A DNA stretch of 11,569 bases from Christensenella sp. UBA1242. GTDB taxonomy: Bacteria > Bacillota > Clostridia > Christensenellales > UBA1242. The stretch is taken from NCBI GenBank assembly GCA_002308915.1, contig DBWI01000020.1, positions 1 to 11,569 of the forward strand, read 5' to 3'. Below are positions 1 to 10,400 of the stretch, one piece after another. Position 1 is the stretch's first letter, and every line of letters begins with the position of its first letter. Made by a program: the position numbers and the translations under genes. Under the pieces are notes generated by a model. That model did not search any database, was not told where the DNA came from, and saw only the letters and a list, made by a program, of their open reading frames with translations.

Positions 1-536
1 AAGATGGTATAACAATTCCAAATTCAGTTGAACTTAATGTTGAAGAAACTTCAAATGTTTCTGCTGAAGAAGGAAGTGCGGACTATGCTGCGATAACAGC
101 AATGCTTGGCGAAAATGAAAAGATAGCAAAAGTATATAACATTAAACTTGTTGACGAAAAAGGTGAAGAAATTCAACCAAACGACATTGAAGAAGGCATG
201 ACAATCACACTTCGTTTGGCACTTCCACAAGGAGTATCTACAAGCGGACTAAAAATTTTGCATATTCACTCTGCAAATGATATGGAATATGTTGAAAACT
301 ATTCAGTTGAAGGAAACAATGTTGTGTTCAATGTAAACCGTTTGAGTGAATTTGCATTTGTTACCACAGCAGAAATCACACCAGAAGATAACACACCAAC
401 TAATTCTAACAATAATTCAAATGTGTTAGATATTATCGCAATAGTTCTTTCAAGTGTTGCAATAGTTAGTGTGGCTGCAATCTCAATTTGCTATTTGGTG
501 ACTCGCAAAAAAAGACATAATTTAATTGCAAAATAA
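1..536 (+). CDS. C-terminal part of a membrane-anchored surface protein (5' end outside window)
   Basis: The reading frame is open from base 3 to the TAA at 534-536, giving 177 visible residues. The N-terminus lies upstream of the window, so the Met at base 102 is probably internal. Visible residues 40-121 look like the last extracellular beta domain of many Bacillota surface proteins: a strand-rich stretch with a DEKGEEIQP turn, then HIHSANDMEYVENYS and LSEFAFVTT, comparable to the 'HFStYaIV' segment that often precedes the anchor in such proteins. A low-complexity Thr/Asn/Ser/Pro spacer (about 122-140) leads to one hydrophobic segment (about 141-166) and a short basic tail, TRKKRHNLIAK. This is a membrane anchor with the tail in the cytoplasm. 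No LPXTG motif is present, so sortase attachment is not supported. The binding or enzymatic part would be upstream, so the function is unknown. Confidence 0.8.
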   Translation, partial: DGITIPNSVELNVEETSNVSAEEGSADYAAITAMLGENEKIAKVYNIKLVDEKGEEIQPNDIEEGMTITLRLALPQGVSTSGLKILHIHSANDMEYVENYSVEGNNVVFNVNRLSEFAFVTTAEITPEDNTPTNSNNNSNVLDIIAIVLSSVAIVSVAAISICYLVTRKKRHNLIAK

Positions 537-544
537 AACAAAAC

Positions 545-578
545 AAAAATGACTTAGTAAATTACTAGGTCATTTTTT
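545..578. terminator. Probable bidirectional intrinsic terminator between convergent genes
   Basis: The arms 545-558 and 564-577 pair over 14 positions with one G-T wobble (554/568) around a 5-base loop. On the + strand the stem ends in a T run (573-578) just after the surface-protein stop. On the - strand the flank 537-549 reads as T-rich TTTTTGTTTTGTTT. It can therefore end the + gene 8 bases past its stop and the - amidase gene about 100 bases past its stop. No better hairpin was seen between 579 and 678. Confidence 0.8.
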
Positions 579-678
579 ATGTTATAAAATTTAGTATTTT
601 GCCGATTTTTGCTAATATTATTGTCCTATTCTCCCCCACTTTGAGATTACTTAATAACAAGTTTTTTGTCAATTACTT

Positions 679-1359
679 TTAGGCAAAGTAAGAAATCACA
701 CCACACAAAATGCTATAGCAAACTTGGTTTTTATAATCTTCGGTGTTAAGCAAATTTTCTTCTTCTCTGTTGGAGATAAAACCACACTCGCAAATAACAC
801 TGGGAAATCTTGTGCAATTGACAATATAGTAATCTCCTGCCTGTGAACTTTTTCTTGCCTTAACCAAATTTTTTGTGAATTGTTTTTGAATGCAATCAGC
901 TAAAGCTTTTGAATTGTCACTTTGATTGTTATAAAAAACTTGTGCCCCTCGAGTGTAGCTTTCGGCAAAACTATTCATGTGAATACTAATAACAATATCT
1001 GGATTTACTTTTTCTATTATTTGTTTACGCTTTTTCATATCGTCTTTTTTTTTGTTGCTTGCCAAAGCATCATATAGCCCATTTGCATCTTTTCTTGTTA
1101 AAACAACTTTAAACCCATAATCTTCACAATACCTTTTAAGCGTTATTGCATAACTCAAATTTAGTTCACTCTCTTTGCTGCCTGCATATCCTTCACTTCC
1201 AAAATCAATTCCACCATGCCCTGCATCAATCACAATTGTATATTTTGCATTGGGCGAAGTGCTTGCATTAACCACACCACCAATAATAGCTGCGATAACC
1301 CCACAACACAAAATGCAAAGAAGTATAATGCTATACTTTCTTATATTGATTACATACAT
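679..1359 (-). CDS. cwlD: N-acetylmuramoyl-L-alanine amidase, CwlD-like (Amidase_3), membrane-anchored
   Basis: This is a zinc amidase that cleaves the MurNAc-L-Ala bond of peptidoglycan. Residues 10-31 form an N-terminal membrane segment or uncleaved signal anchor; the catalytic domain, about 40-224, would face outward. The Amidase_3 signature is complete: VIDAGHGG with zinc ligand His48, KESELNLSYA with Glu63 as likely second ligand, SIHMNSF with His127, and ICECGFISN with catalytic Glu191. The length (226) and the order KRKQIIEKVNPDIVISIH, GAQVFY, GDYYIVNCTRFPSVICE match Bacillus CwlD, which helps make muramic delta-lactam in spore cortex. In a non-sporulating host a paralogue could act in growth or division, so the symbol is tentative. 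An in-frame stop at 1366-1368 and no other start codon before it fix the ATG. No Shine-Dalgarno lies at normal spacing; an AAGG is about 24 bases upstream. The gene follows the giant lipoprotein gene on the same strand, separated by a terminator. A run of nine A in codons 103-105 is notable. Confidence 0.88.
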   Translation of the reverse strand: MYVINIRKYSIILLCILCCGVIAAIIGGVVNASTSPNAKYTIVIDAGHGGIDFGSEGYAGSKESELNLSYAITLKRYCEDYGFKVVLTRKDANGLYDALASNKKKDDMKKRKQIIEKVNPDIVISIHMNSFAESYTRGAQVFYNNQSDNSKALADCIQKQFTKNLVKARKSSQAGDYYIVNCTRFPSVICECGFISNREEENLLNTEDYKNQVCYSILCGVISYFA

Positions 1360-1373
1360 ATATAATTAATATA

Positions 1374-1401
1374 TTTATATAAACCTTTTTTATAACCACA
1401 A
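1374..1401 (-). promoter_or_regulatory. Possible weak sigma-A promoter for the amidase gene
   Basis: Reading the - strand, TTGTGG (1401-1396) is followed after 16 bases by TATAAA (1379-1374). It lies just after the giant-gene terminator, where a promoter would be needed. The -35 match is poor, and the whole 40-base gap is so AT-rich that such matches arise easily. If used, the leader would be only about 8 bases, consistent with the missing ribosome binding site. Confidence 0.25.
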
Positions 1402-1437
1402 AAAAATAGTTGAGCCTAATTGACTCAACTATTTTTT
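1401..1437 (-). terminator. Rho-independent terminator of the giant lipoprotein gene
   Basis: The arms 1401-1414 and 1424-1437 form a perfect 14-base-pair stem with a 9-base loop. The stem core is TAGTTGAG/CTCAACTA, extended by A/T runs. On the - strand it begins 10 bases past the TAA of the 3350-codon gene and ends in TTTTTTG. It should end most transcription before the amidase gene. Confidence 0.85.
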
Positions 1438-1447
1438 GTTTTTGTAC

Positions 1448-4400
1448 TTATGACCACAATAAACCAAAATCTCTTTCCCATCTTAGGATTGGATAGCTGT
1501 TTTCTTGTGTGGTTGTGTAATGTGATTCGCCATCATTCATTACTGTACCATTTGGAATATTTGTGTTGCCTTGTGGATATCCTTGTGGAAGTGTATATCC
1601 AGTTGTGTTTCCACCAACGGCAGCAAAATCTTGGTCTGAGTTATAGTAGCAAGCATATCCATTCCATTGTACACCTTGAACATCTTGAGCTGTTACAGTT
1701 TTTAGATTTGCAATAAATACATAAACATTTCCTACTTCGATTTGTGAATCTTTTGTGATTATGTTTTGTACATAACAAGATCTGATGTAGGAGTTAGATG
1801 ATTCTCCAATCAAACCACCAATATAAACTCCATCATAGTCAACAGCTCTTGGTGCCGTTCTTGTTATGTATGTGTGTGTTCTTGCATATGAGAAGCTTAT
1901 ATAACCATCATTGATTGCAATAATTCCACCAAATGTTACTTGAACATTTTGCTCTCTGCTTTCTTTGAGTATTGCAATATCTGTTCTTGTGTTGCTAAGT
2001 ACTGCTTCTGTTACTGTACCATTGTTGTTTCCAACAATTCCGGCAACAGTTGCTCTTGTTGTTTGAACTGCAATATTACCATAGTTCGCAACTTGAGAAA
2101 TTGTTCCGTTGTTAACTGATGTTATACCAGCATAACCAATTGAAATACCTGTGATGTTTGTACTATGTGTCATGGTTACTGAATAGTTGTTAACAACTTT
2201 TGTTATTGTACCTTCATTCTTTTGAGCAACACCATACCAGTACATATTAAATCTGTCTGAGAATTCCATTCTGTCGCCTGTGTTACCAAGGCTTACGTTT
2301 TGAATTGTTCCTCTGTTTTCATATGTCACAAGTGCAATTGTTGCACCAACTGGCAATGAGCCTGTAAAGCTTGCATTTATCTTCAAGTTCTTAACAACTG
2401 CTGTTGTGCCAAGAATGTTGAACAATGAAACATATTGTCTGTAAGAATTTGATGTTGGAATATTTTCAAGATTGAATGTCCAACTGATTGTGTTATAGTT
2501 ACCATCATATGTTCCGTTGAATATGTCTGTTATATTTCCTACACCAAGTGGTTCAACAGTGATTGAAGCCATTTGCTTGAAGCAGAATTCAATATCTTTG
2601 CCTGTTAAGGTATGTCTTGTTTCTACTCCGTTTATTGTGATTGTGTAAGAATTTTGATAACTTGGTCTTGTTAATCTGTACTTAATGTTAGCAAATTGTG
2701 CGCCTGTTGTTATGATGTATGGATTATTGCTTGTTCCTGTGCCACCATAAAGTTCTGCACTTGTTTCTCTTATTGTAAACAAGTCAACTGTTACAGGTGA
2801 ACCACAATCTTTTTCTGACAAGTTACCAACGTTGTAGTAATATGTGAAGTCGCCTTCTATTCCACTATTCTTAAGAACGATTGCAACACCAACTCTATGA
2901 ACACCCATTTCGATTGGCATATATCTGTCATCACTGTTTGAAGATGTGATAAACATATATGTTCTAAGTACTATTGGGTTATCATCTTCGTCTAGTACAA
3001 GTCTGCCATTACTATCTATTTGCAAGATTTCATCTTTAATCTTATAGATATGATCTGCGCTTGTCCAATCTGTTGCCCATGTGAAGTATTGCTCTGTTGG
3101 ATTGAATAATACTTCGCTAACCGCTCTTGGTTTTTGAATTTCTCTTACAAGAGATGGCTTGCTTGCAACATAACTTTGATTGCCAAGTGGAAGTACTTGA
3201 ACTGTGTAATACAATGTGTATTCTTCTGAAATATTTGAATGGAATATTTCTGTGCTTACTTGTGTTGTTGTGAGTATTGTTGTGTTTTGGGTTTCATCTT
3301 CACTTGTCCAATATGTCAATAAGTATTGAGCATTTATTGGAACGACTCTGTCACCAGTTGAGATATTGTATGAATCCCACATTACATGCAAGTATTGGCT
3401 ATCTTCGATGTATCCAAGTATAAAGTCTGTTTCTTTTACTGCATTAAGTTGATAAATTGGTTCTGCATTATCAACATAAACATTCTTGAACTTGAGATAA
3501 TTTGAATTGATATAACCTTCTGTTTCGTCTTTTGCAACAACTCTAATTTCTAATTCAAATGGAGCTGTTGGTTTTAATTCATCAAGAACATAACCTGAGA
3601 ATGTGTTTTCTTCTTGAACAATTGTTATAACATCACCAGAAGTTGGAGTTATCTTTAATTCATAGTTGTAGTTCTCTGGATCAAAGTCGCCTGTGAACAT
3701 CCAGTTAAACTCACCATCTTTGATTAAGATATTATCAATCAAACCAGATTGGTCTTCACTGTGTACTACTTTGTATTTTTCAAATGTGTAAACATCTGAT
3801 TTGATACTCATAATGTAGTATGCAGTTTGTCCTTGATATTCATATCTTCCGTTTTGATCTGCTGTTGTAAAGTAAGCTTGAACAGTTAATTGATATCTGC
3901 TTGCTTCTAGGTCTGAACCAGCAAATTGACAAGTGTCTGTGTTGAGTCTGAATCCTGAACCTGCTTGGATGATATCACTATCAATTATTGTGTCTGAACT
4001 ATCTATCTTGTTGAATATCAACTTATAATAGTCAACTCCAATGCTTCCATTGTTGATATAATCCCAATTGATATATCCACCTTTGGCAATAACATTTCCA
4101 ACTTGTTGAACAGTTGTTGCAATGATATCGCTACCAAAGTCTGAACTGATATATGCATGAGTTTCGCTATCTTCAATAAGTATGCTCAAATCACCAACTG
4201 CTCTAAATTTGAATGTGTGGTTGATTGCTTCATACTCGTTGTTGAACCATACAACACTATTTTCTACAGCTGGTTTTGTGATTGGCATTCTTCTTATTTG
4301 TTGTTCGCCGTCAAACACAGCTACAACATAAGATGTGGTATTTGCAAAGTCTGTCCAATTGATTTGTCCATCTGTTACTCTTGCTTGTGGAGTTGCAAGT

Positions 4401-7400
4401 TTTGTTAGTTTACCATTATCACAATTTGGACCTGTTAATACTCCATCTGTTGTTGAAGAAACCTTAACACCAATTGCTTGAATCTTGATGTAGTAATTTG
4501 AGATACTGCTTGACAATTCTTTTCCATCCCAATGTGGTTCATAAACTGTCACATATCTTGTTCCGCTTTCTTCGTTGTTTTCTTCTGTGTAAGTAATCAA
4601 ATACTCACTAGCCGATGGTTGTTCGTTCCAATACAATTCACCATTACGAACAAATGCTTTTGTTTTCTTTAGAATTACTGTGTTGATTACATTTGAAATC
4701 TTACCATTAAGAACTTGTACGTCATCACCCATTACATAAACACCAAATGCAACACACTTGTCATCAATATCTCCTGATTGAATAAGTTCAGAAAGATTGA
4801 GTGATGTTCCTGTTAAGTCTTTTCTGATAATTCTTCTGTATTCAACAACTTCGCCTTCTTCATCTTCTGGTTCTTCACGGCAAAGAGCGAATACGGCATA
4901 TTTTGTTGCCAAATTATATTTTGTTGGAATTGATACAGAACTCCAATCAAGATAGAATTGGTTTTGTCTGTATACTAATGTTGCAGATGGTGCAAAAGGA
5001 ACATAAACTTCTCTTCCAAATCCATAATTAGAAGTTAAGTAGTTATAGTTGTTTCCAACTTGTTTTAAGCTTAACTTATATTCACCTGCAACTATTTCTG
5101 AACCAAGTTCAAAGTATGTATAGTTTAGTGATGGCCAGCCAAATCCTGTATATTTTTCAGCCCAGCCATTTCCTAATCCAATTGTAGCACCATATTGATT
5201 AATAAGTGTTTTTGTTGCATCATCAAAGAACATCATTTTTTCTGCATTAATATGATATTCGTAATTATGTGTTGCATCAATTGTTGATTGCAATAGAATT
5301 TCTATTTCATCACCACCATTTGAAAGCGCATCAATTGTTGTTGTAATAGTTTTTTCTATTGGTTTGCCAGTATACAAATCATTAAGGTCAAGTATATCCA
5401 TTGACATATCTTCCCAACAAAGTGCACCATCTTTCATTCCAAACATTGTTGGTGATTTTAGTTTTGTTACAGGTATTACTTCTCCGCTATCTACATCGGT
5501 ATAAACGCCTTCATTCCCTCTAACAAAATTTCCACCATTTGAAGGTACTGCAACAACTGTGTACCTGTCATATACCTTATTGGCATTAAGGTTTGCACCT
5601 TCATAATCGTATCCATACAATTTGATGTGTTCATATTGTGGAATATATGGTTCTGGGTCTTCCTCTTCACCATGTTCATCTGGGTCAACTGTTGGCTCAT
5701 CTCCTGGTTCATCGCCTGATTCATCGCCTGGTTCAACAGGATCATCAATTGGGTCTTCTGGGTCATCAATTGGTGCATTTGGATCAGGTATTACTTGATA
5801 ATAGTCAAGATAAATCTCATTTACTGGGTCTTGACCAGAAACCAATTGACCATCAAGATAAACAAGATATCCATATGCTCCTTCAACTTCTTTCCAAACC
5901 AATTTTCCATCTAACACATAAAGTGTTGGAACAGAAAGCTTTGTGTAAGTCAAAATTTCACCAAATGGTGAATTTAATATATAAACACCATCTTCATCTG
6001 CCGAATTGCTACCAGCAAGAGCAAGTCTGAATGTGTGTTCGCCTGCTTCCATTACTCCATCTGAATCAATTTGATATCTGTTAATATTGTTTTCAACTTT
6101 AATTAATTCATCGTCAACTAACAAATTGTATCCATAAAGTGCATTAGGGTCATTATCCCAAACTACATATGATTTTGTGTAATCATATTTTATTGGGTCA
6201 GTTGAATTAACTCCCAATTCAACTCTCAATTTTCCTCTTGAAGTGTTGTCCAAAATCTTTATTTTTATTGTTTCAGATATGTCTGAATAAATTAAATTGC
6301 TAAGACTTGATTCAACCCTTACTCCAAGTTCATATGTTACACCATATGACAACATCTCATACATTAATGGACATTCCATGAATATATAATCTGATTGTTC
6401 TGTTTGAATTTTGTTAAGTAGATATTTGTTTGAATCAATAACAGCATAGTATTGAACGTTGCCTAAGCCTTCTCTTTCTATAATTTCATCAAGGGCAACT
6501 TTTTTGAATGCAATATATCCACTATTAACTCTTAAATCTGTTACTATTGGAAGTTTTGTACAACTATATGGCGATGCAAGGAATTGTGAGTCAAGAACAA
6601 TATTTTGAGTTGTTAGTTCTGTTGTAATATTTCCTATTGCTTTGATGTTAATTGAATATCCACCAGACAAATTGGTTAGTTTTTCTTTTGTTGTGTGTAT
6701 TCCGTCATTTACATACCCTGTATAAATTAATTCATCAGTAACTTTTAATGCATAATCACTTGCAAGTGAAATTTGATCCCATGCAAGTTGTCCATTTTGA
6801 GTTCTAAGGTTTTGAACTTCTGACAACTTTTTGCCACTTATTGTAAGAGCACTACCGTTTACATAATTGGTTCCATCGCCTTCGGTTATAATTTTGCCCA
6901 TTGCATAATATTTGATTGTCCATTGTGAGCCCAAATGCTCATAAATATCTGCTGTTAATGCAAATTTTTGGTAGCTACCATCGCCAACAAACTCATCAAT
7001 AATATAATCTGGTCCCTTTGTTATTTGACCTTCATTATCTATTGTTTCTTCACCTTCGATTACTGCAATATATTTTGTAGCATGTTCAATTTTGTCTACA
7101 TAGAACCAAATATAATGAACAAAATCATTTTCTTCTCTCTTAAAGCCTGCATTTGAAAGAGCTGGAAGTCTTGTAAATGTTTTTGTTGTTGCATCAGAAA
7201 GAATATAGTTTGATTTGTTTGTCATAATACGAGTTGTTATTACAAAATCTAATTCTTGATTAGTTGGAACTTGTTCTTGATTGTCTGAGTATATAAAGTC
7301 TTCAAACAAGTATTCTTGGTCATAATTATATTCTAATTCTTTAACAACTCTATTGTTTTGTGTGATTGTTATAAGGAATTTTGAATTGCTTGCTACTGGA

Positions 7401-10400
7401 GATTCGCCTTTTGCAACAAGTCCATTCTCTTTAAGTGTGATATCTGAAGATTGTGCCTTGTTTACTACCAATGAATCGCTATATTTGCTAGACAAAGTTC
7501 TGTTTTCACCTGTTCCTCCATCGCCCAGTGCCAACACTTTGATTGTAACTTCTCCAAAGAAATTATTTTCTACAAGGTCACTAAGTGTTACCATTGTGCT
7601 TGTTGTTTCAACAGAACCATTTTGGTCATTCCCATAGTTGTAATATACAACATATTTAACTGTGTTTTGTGTGCCTGTAAAGTATAGTCTTGCATTTTGT
7701 GTTATATTAAGCTCTGTAACTTTTGCCAATCTTATTATATGTTCAGAAGTTACAATGTCTGAGTTAATGCATTGTTCTTTGCCTTCTGCATAAATTGTTA
7801 CATAATAATCACCTGCTTCTTGCATATCTTGTGTTAAAATGTAATTATCTGTGCCAGTTGCAAAAAGTTGTCTTAAAAGAGTTCCATCCTTATAGATATT
7901 AATAACAAATCTGTTAATTGTGATGTCATCAAAACTATAATTCCAAGATATTTTCACAGTTGATTGAGTTAAATCTTCTGAATCTGAATTTTCAACAACA
8001 AGTTCTTGAACTGTGCTTAATTTTTTGATTGAAATAGCTTCTGAATAAATTGATGGAAGTCTGTTTATTATTATTTTTGAAGCAACAAAATCACCAACAA
8101 TTGCTCTAACCTTTACAGTAAATACATCTCCCATTTCGTCAACAATATTCTTTACATCAACATTGTTAATCACACTTACTTCGTAATCTGTTGTTTTGTA
8201 AGCACGAGAAATTGTTTCATTCTCAAATAATAATTCGTAATTGTCAATTCCAAATATTTTATCAAATGTAATAATGTTTTCATCTGCTGTTAATGTTGTT
8301 AATGTTTCAAGTCTGGAGAATTGGAATGTAGAAACATGACTATCTAGGTAATATTTTGTTCCCCTTGTATTTTTAACTGCAATCAATTGAAGTTTTAATT
8401 CTGCAGTACTTTCTACTTCTGCTAAGTTGTAAATTGGCTCGTCATTGTATGTAATTAATGCTGTTTGCAATTCTCTTGAAGTGTATGTTGTTTCAGTGAT
8501 AGAAACATCTTCATATTCGTTTATTTTTAGTCCAACTGGCGATGTTAATCTTTCTATATCAACTTGAACATATTCAGAAGAAATATATCCTTGTTTTGTT
8601 ATTCTTAGTCTTAACTTATAGCTTCCTTCTTGTGCACAATATTCTGTGATATCAAGCTCAGCATCAAGTCCTCTGTATATTTGTTCTCCGTCAAGAAGTA
8701 CAATGTATTCAGCTTCTTCAACTTCACTTTCACTCCAAGAAGCAATTGTCACTCCATCATTCTCTGACACAACAACTTCTGTATCGCTTCCAAGTTTATG
8801 AACCACTGTTGGATCACTTTGTGGACTTGTGAAATATAATACTGACTCTTCTCTTACTAAAATATCAGTGTATGGAGCTTCCATTACATATGCAATAGAA
8901 ATTTCAAAATCTGATGATTTGTCAATGTATTCCAAATCGTCAAAAATATCAATGCTTGTTTTGTTGATATCGTCATATACGATAGGTGTCACAACACCAT
9001 ATTGAGATACTGTTAATTTGTAAACAAGATTTGTTGTTGCATGAGGCTCCCAAGAAACAACTGTTTCATCAACAACTGGTTTTGCTGGTTTTTCTAATCT
9101 TTGAATTGTAAATGTACTAAAATCACTATCAAGATAATATTCATTTCCATCTACAATTTCTGTATTGGCATTAAATTTTGCTTTTACAACAAATGTATTA
9201 CCATCACCAATCATTGTAGATTCAACATCATCAATAAATAAATCAAATGGCTTGTCTGCATTTAACATCTTCATTAAAGGTGGATTCTTTACTGAAACAG
9301 CACCCTCTTTAGTTACGCTATATTTTTGTGGTGCAGACAAAACTGTTACTCTGATTACTGCATCTTCACTCTTTTTGATTAATTCATCTTCGTTGTTTAA
9401 TGCAGTTGCAATAATTACATAAGTTGTAACACCTGTTATTTTTGAAGTTAAATCTATTTGAATATTTTCTTTTGTTCCATCATAAGCCAAGACTTCTTCG
9501 CCTAACAAAATTCTATAATCAAGTGCTCTGTTAACTTTTTCAACAGTTAACACTCTTGTTTGTCTATCAAATGATAATGTTGGAGTTTCTAGTGTGTATT
9601 CAATACTATAATCAACTTGTGAATAATTCAAACTATCCAAATACAACACAGAATCAATTGTTCTGCCAATTGCTTTTACAGCAACAACATATCTGCCATA
9701 ATCCAAACTTTTTAATGAAATATTTGTTGCTGTTATTGTTTCACTTGCAAAAGGTTGTCCATTTTTCTTTATTTGATATTCATAGCCACTCGCCGTCAAA
9801 ATTTCTGCCCATGTAACAGATTGTGGTGCACTGTTTTCATCATTTACAAGAGTTAGTTCAAGGTTAGCTTGTCTAACAAGTGTCAACTCTGTAACTGACT
9901 GCAATACATATGTATCTGTTCCAACATTTGCTTTTGATGCAACAATTTGAATTGTATATCTCTTTGCTGTTTCAAATAAATCATCAACATTTCCATATGA
10001 ATTGTCGTCTTGCTTTATTAATGTGTCACCATCAACAATCATAAGTGTATATGATGTGTCTGGTCTTTCTGTAAACTCAACAAAATATTTTCCGTTTTCA
10101 ACTTTTTGAGTTAATCCAGCAGAATCAATTCTTGGTATTTGAACAATATTTATTGTATTTGAAACATCTGAAGTTAATTGTCTATCATTTTGAGAAACAA
10201 CATAAGCATAAACTTGATATGTACCAGACTCTGTGCTTTCCCAGTTAAACTCACCATTTACCATGTTGTAGTCTTTTACTTCGTCCTTAAACTTAACAAA
10301 AAGTCTTATTGTCTTATCTTGATAATCTGCAACAGATATAATCTTTGTTTCTGTATTAAATAAAAGAGTAATTGGAGATAGTTTTGTTATTCCCGCTAAA

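Noticed and set aside
360..536. Possible LPXTG sorting signal at the end of the first protein
   Set aside because: A spacer, helix and basic tail are present, but no LPxTG or close variant precedes the helix.
579..678. Possible small RNA or small gene between the convergent genes
   Set aside because: No hairpin, start with ribosome binding site, or promoter pair stands out in these 100 bases.
1175..1369. Open frame on the + strand opposite the start of the amidase
   Set aside because: It is antisense to a gene with a complete catalytic signature and encodes no recognisable product.
5491..5778. Open frame of 95 codons on the - strand, rich in Met and Gln
   Set aside because: It is another frame of the same acidic repeat region. 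The main frame is continuous through it and carries the domain signal.
5638..6030. Open frame of 130 codons on the + strand, rich in His, Leu and Gln
   Set aside because: It lies wholly antisense to the giant lipoprotein. Its odd composition is the reverse reading of the Asp/Glu/Pro repeat DNA, with no ribosome binding site or domain pattern.
7353..9816. Several + strand open frames of 85-94 codons opposite the giant gene
   Set aside because: They are scattered shadows of a 10 kb reading frame, with no plausible starts, promoters or homology-like patterns.
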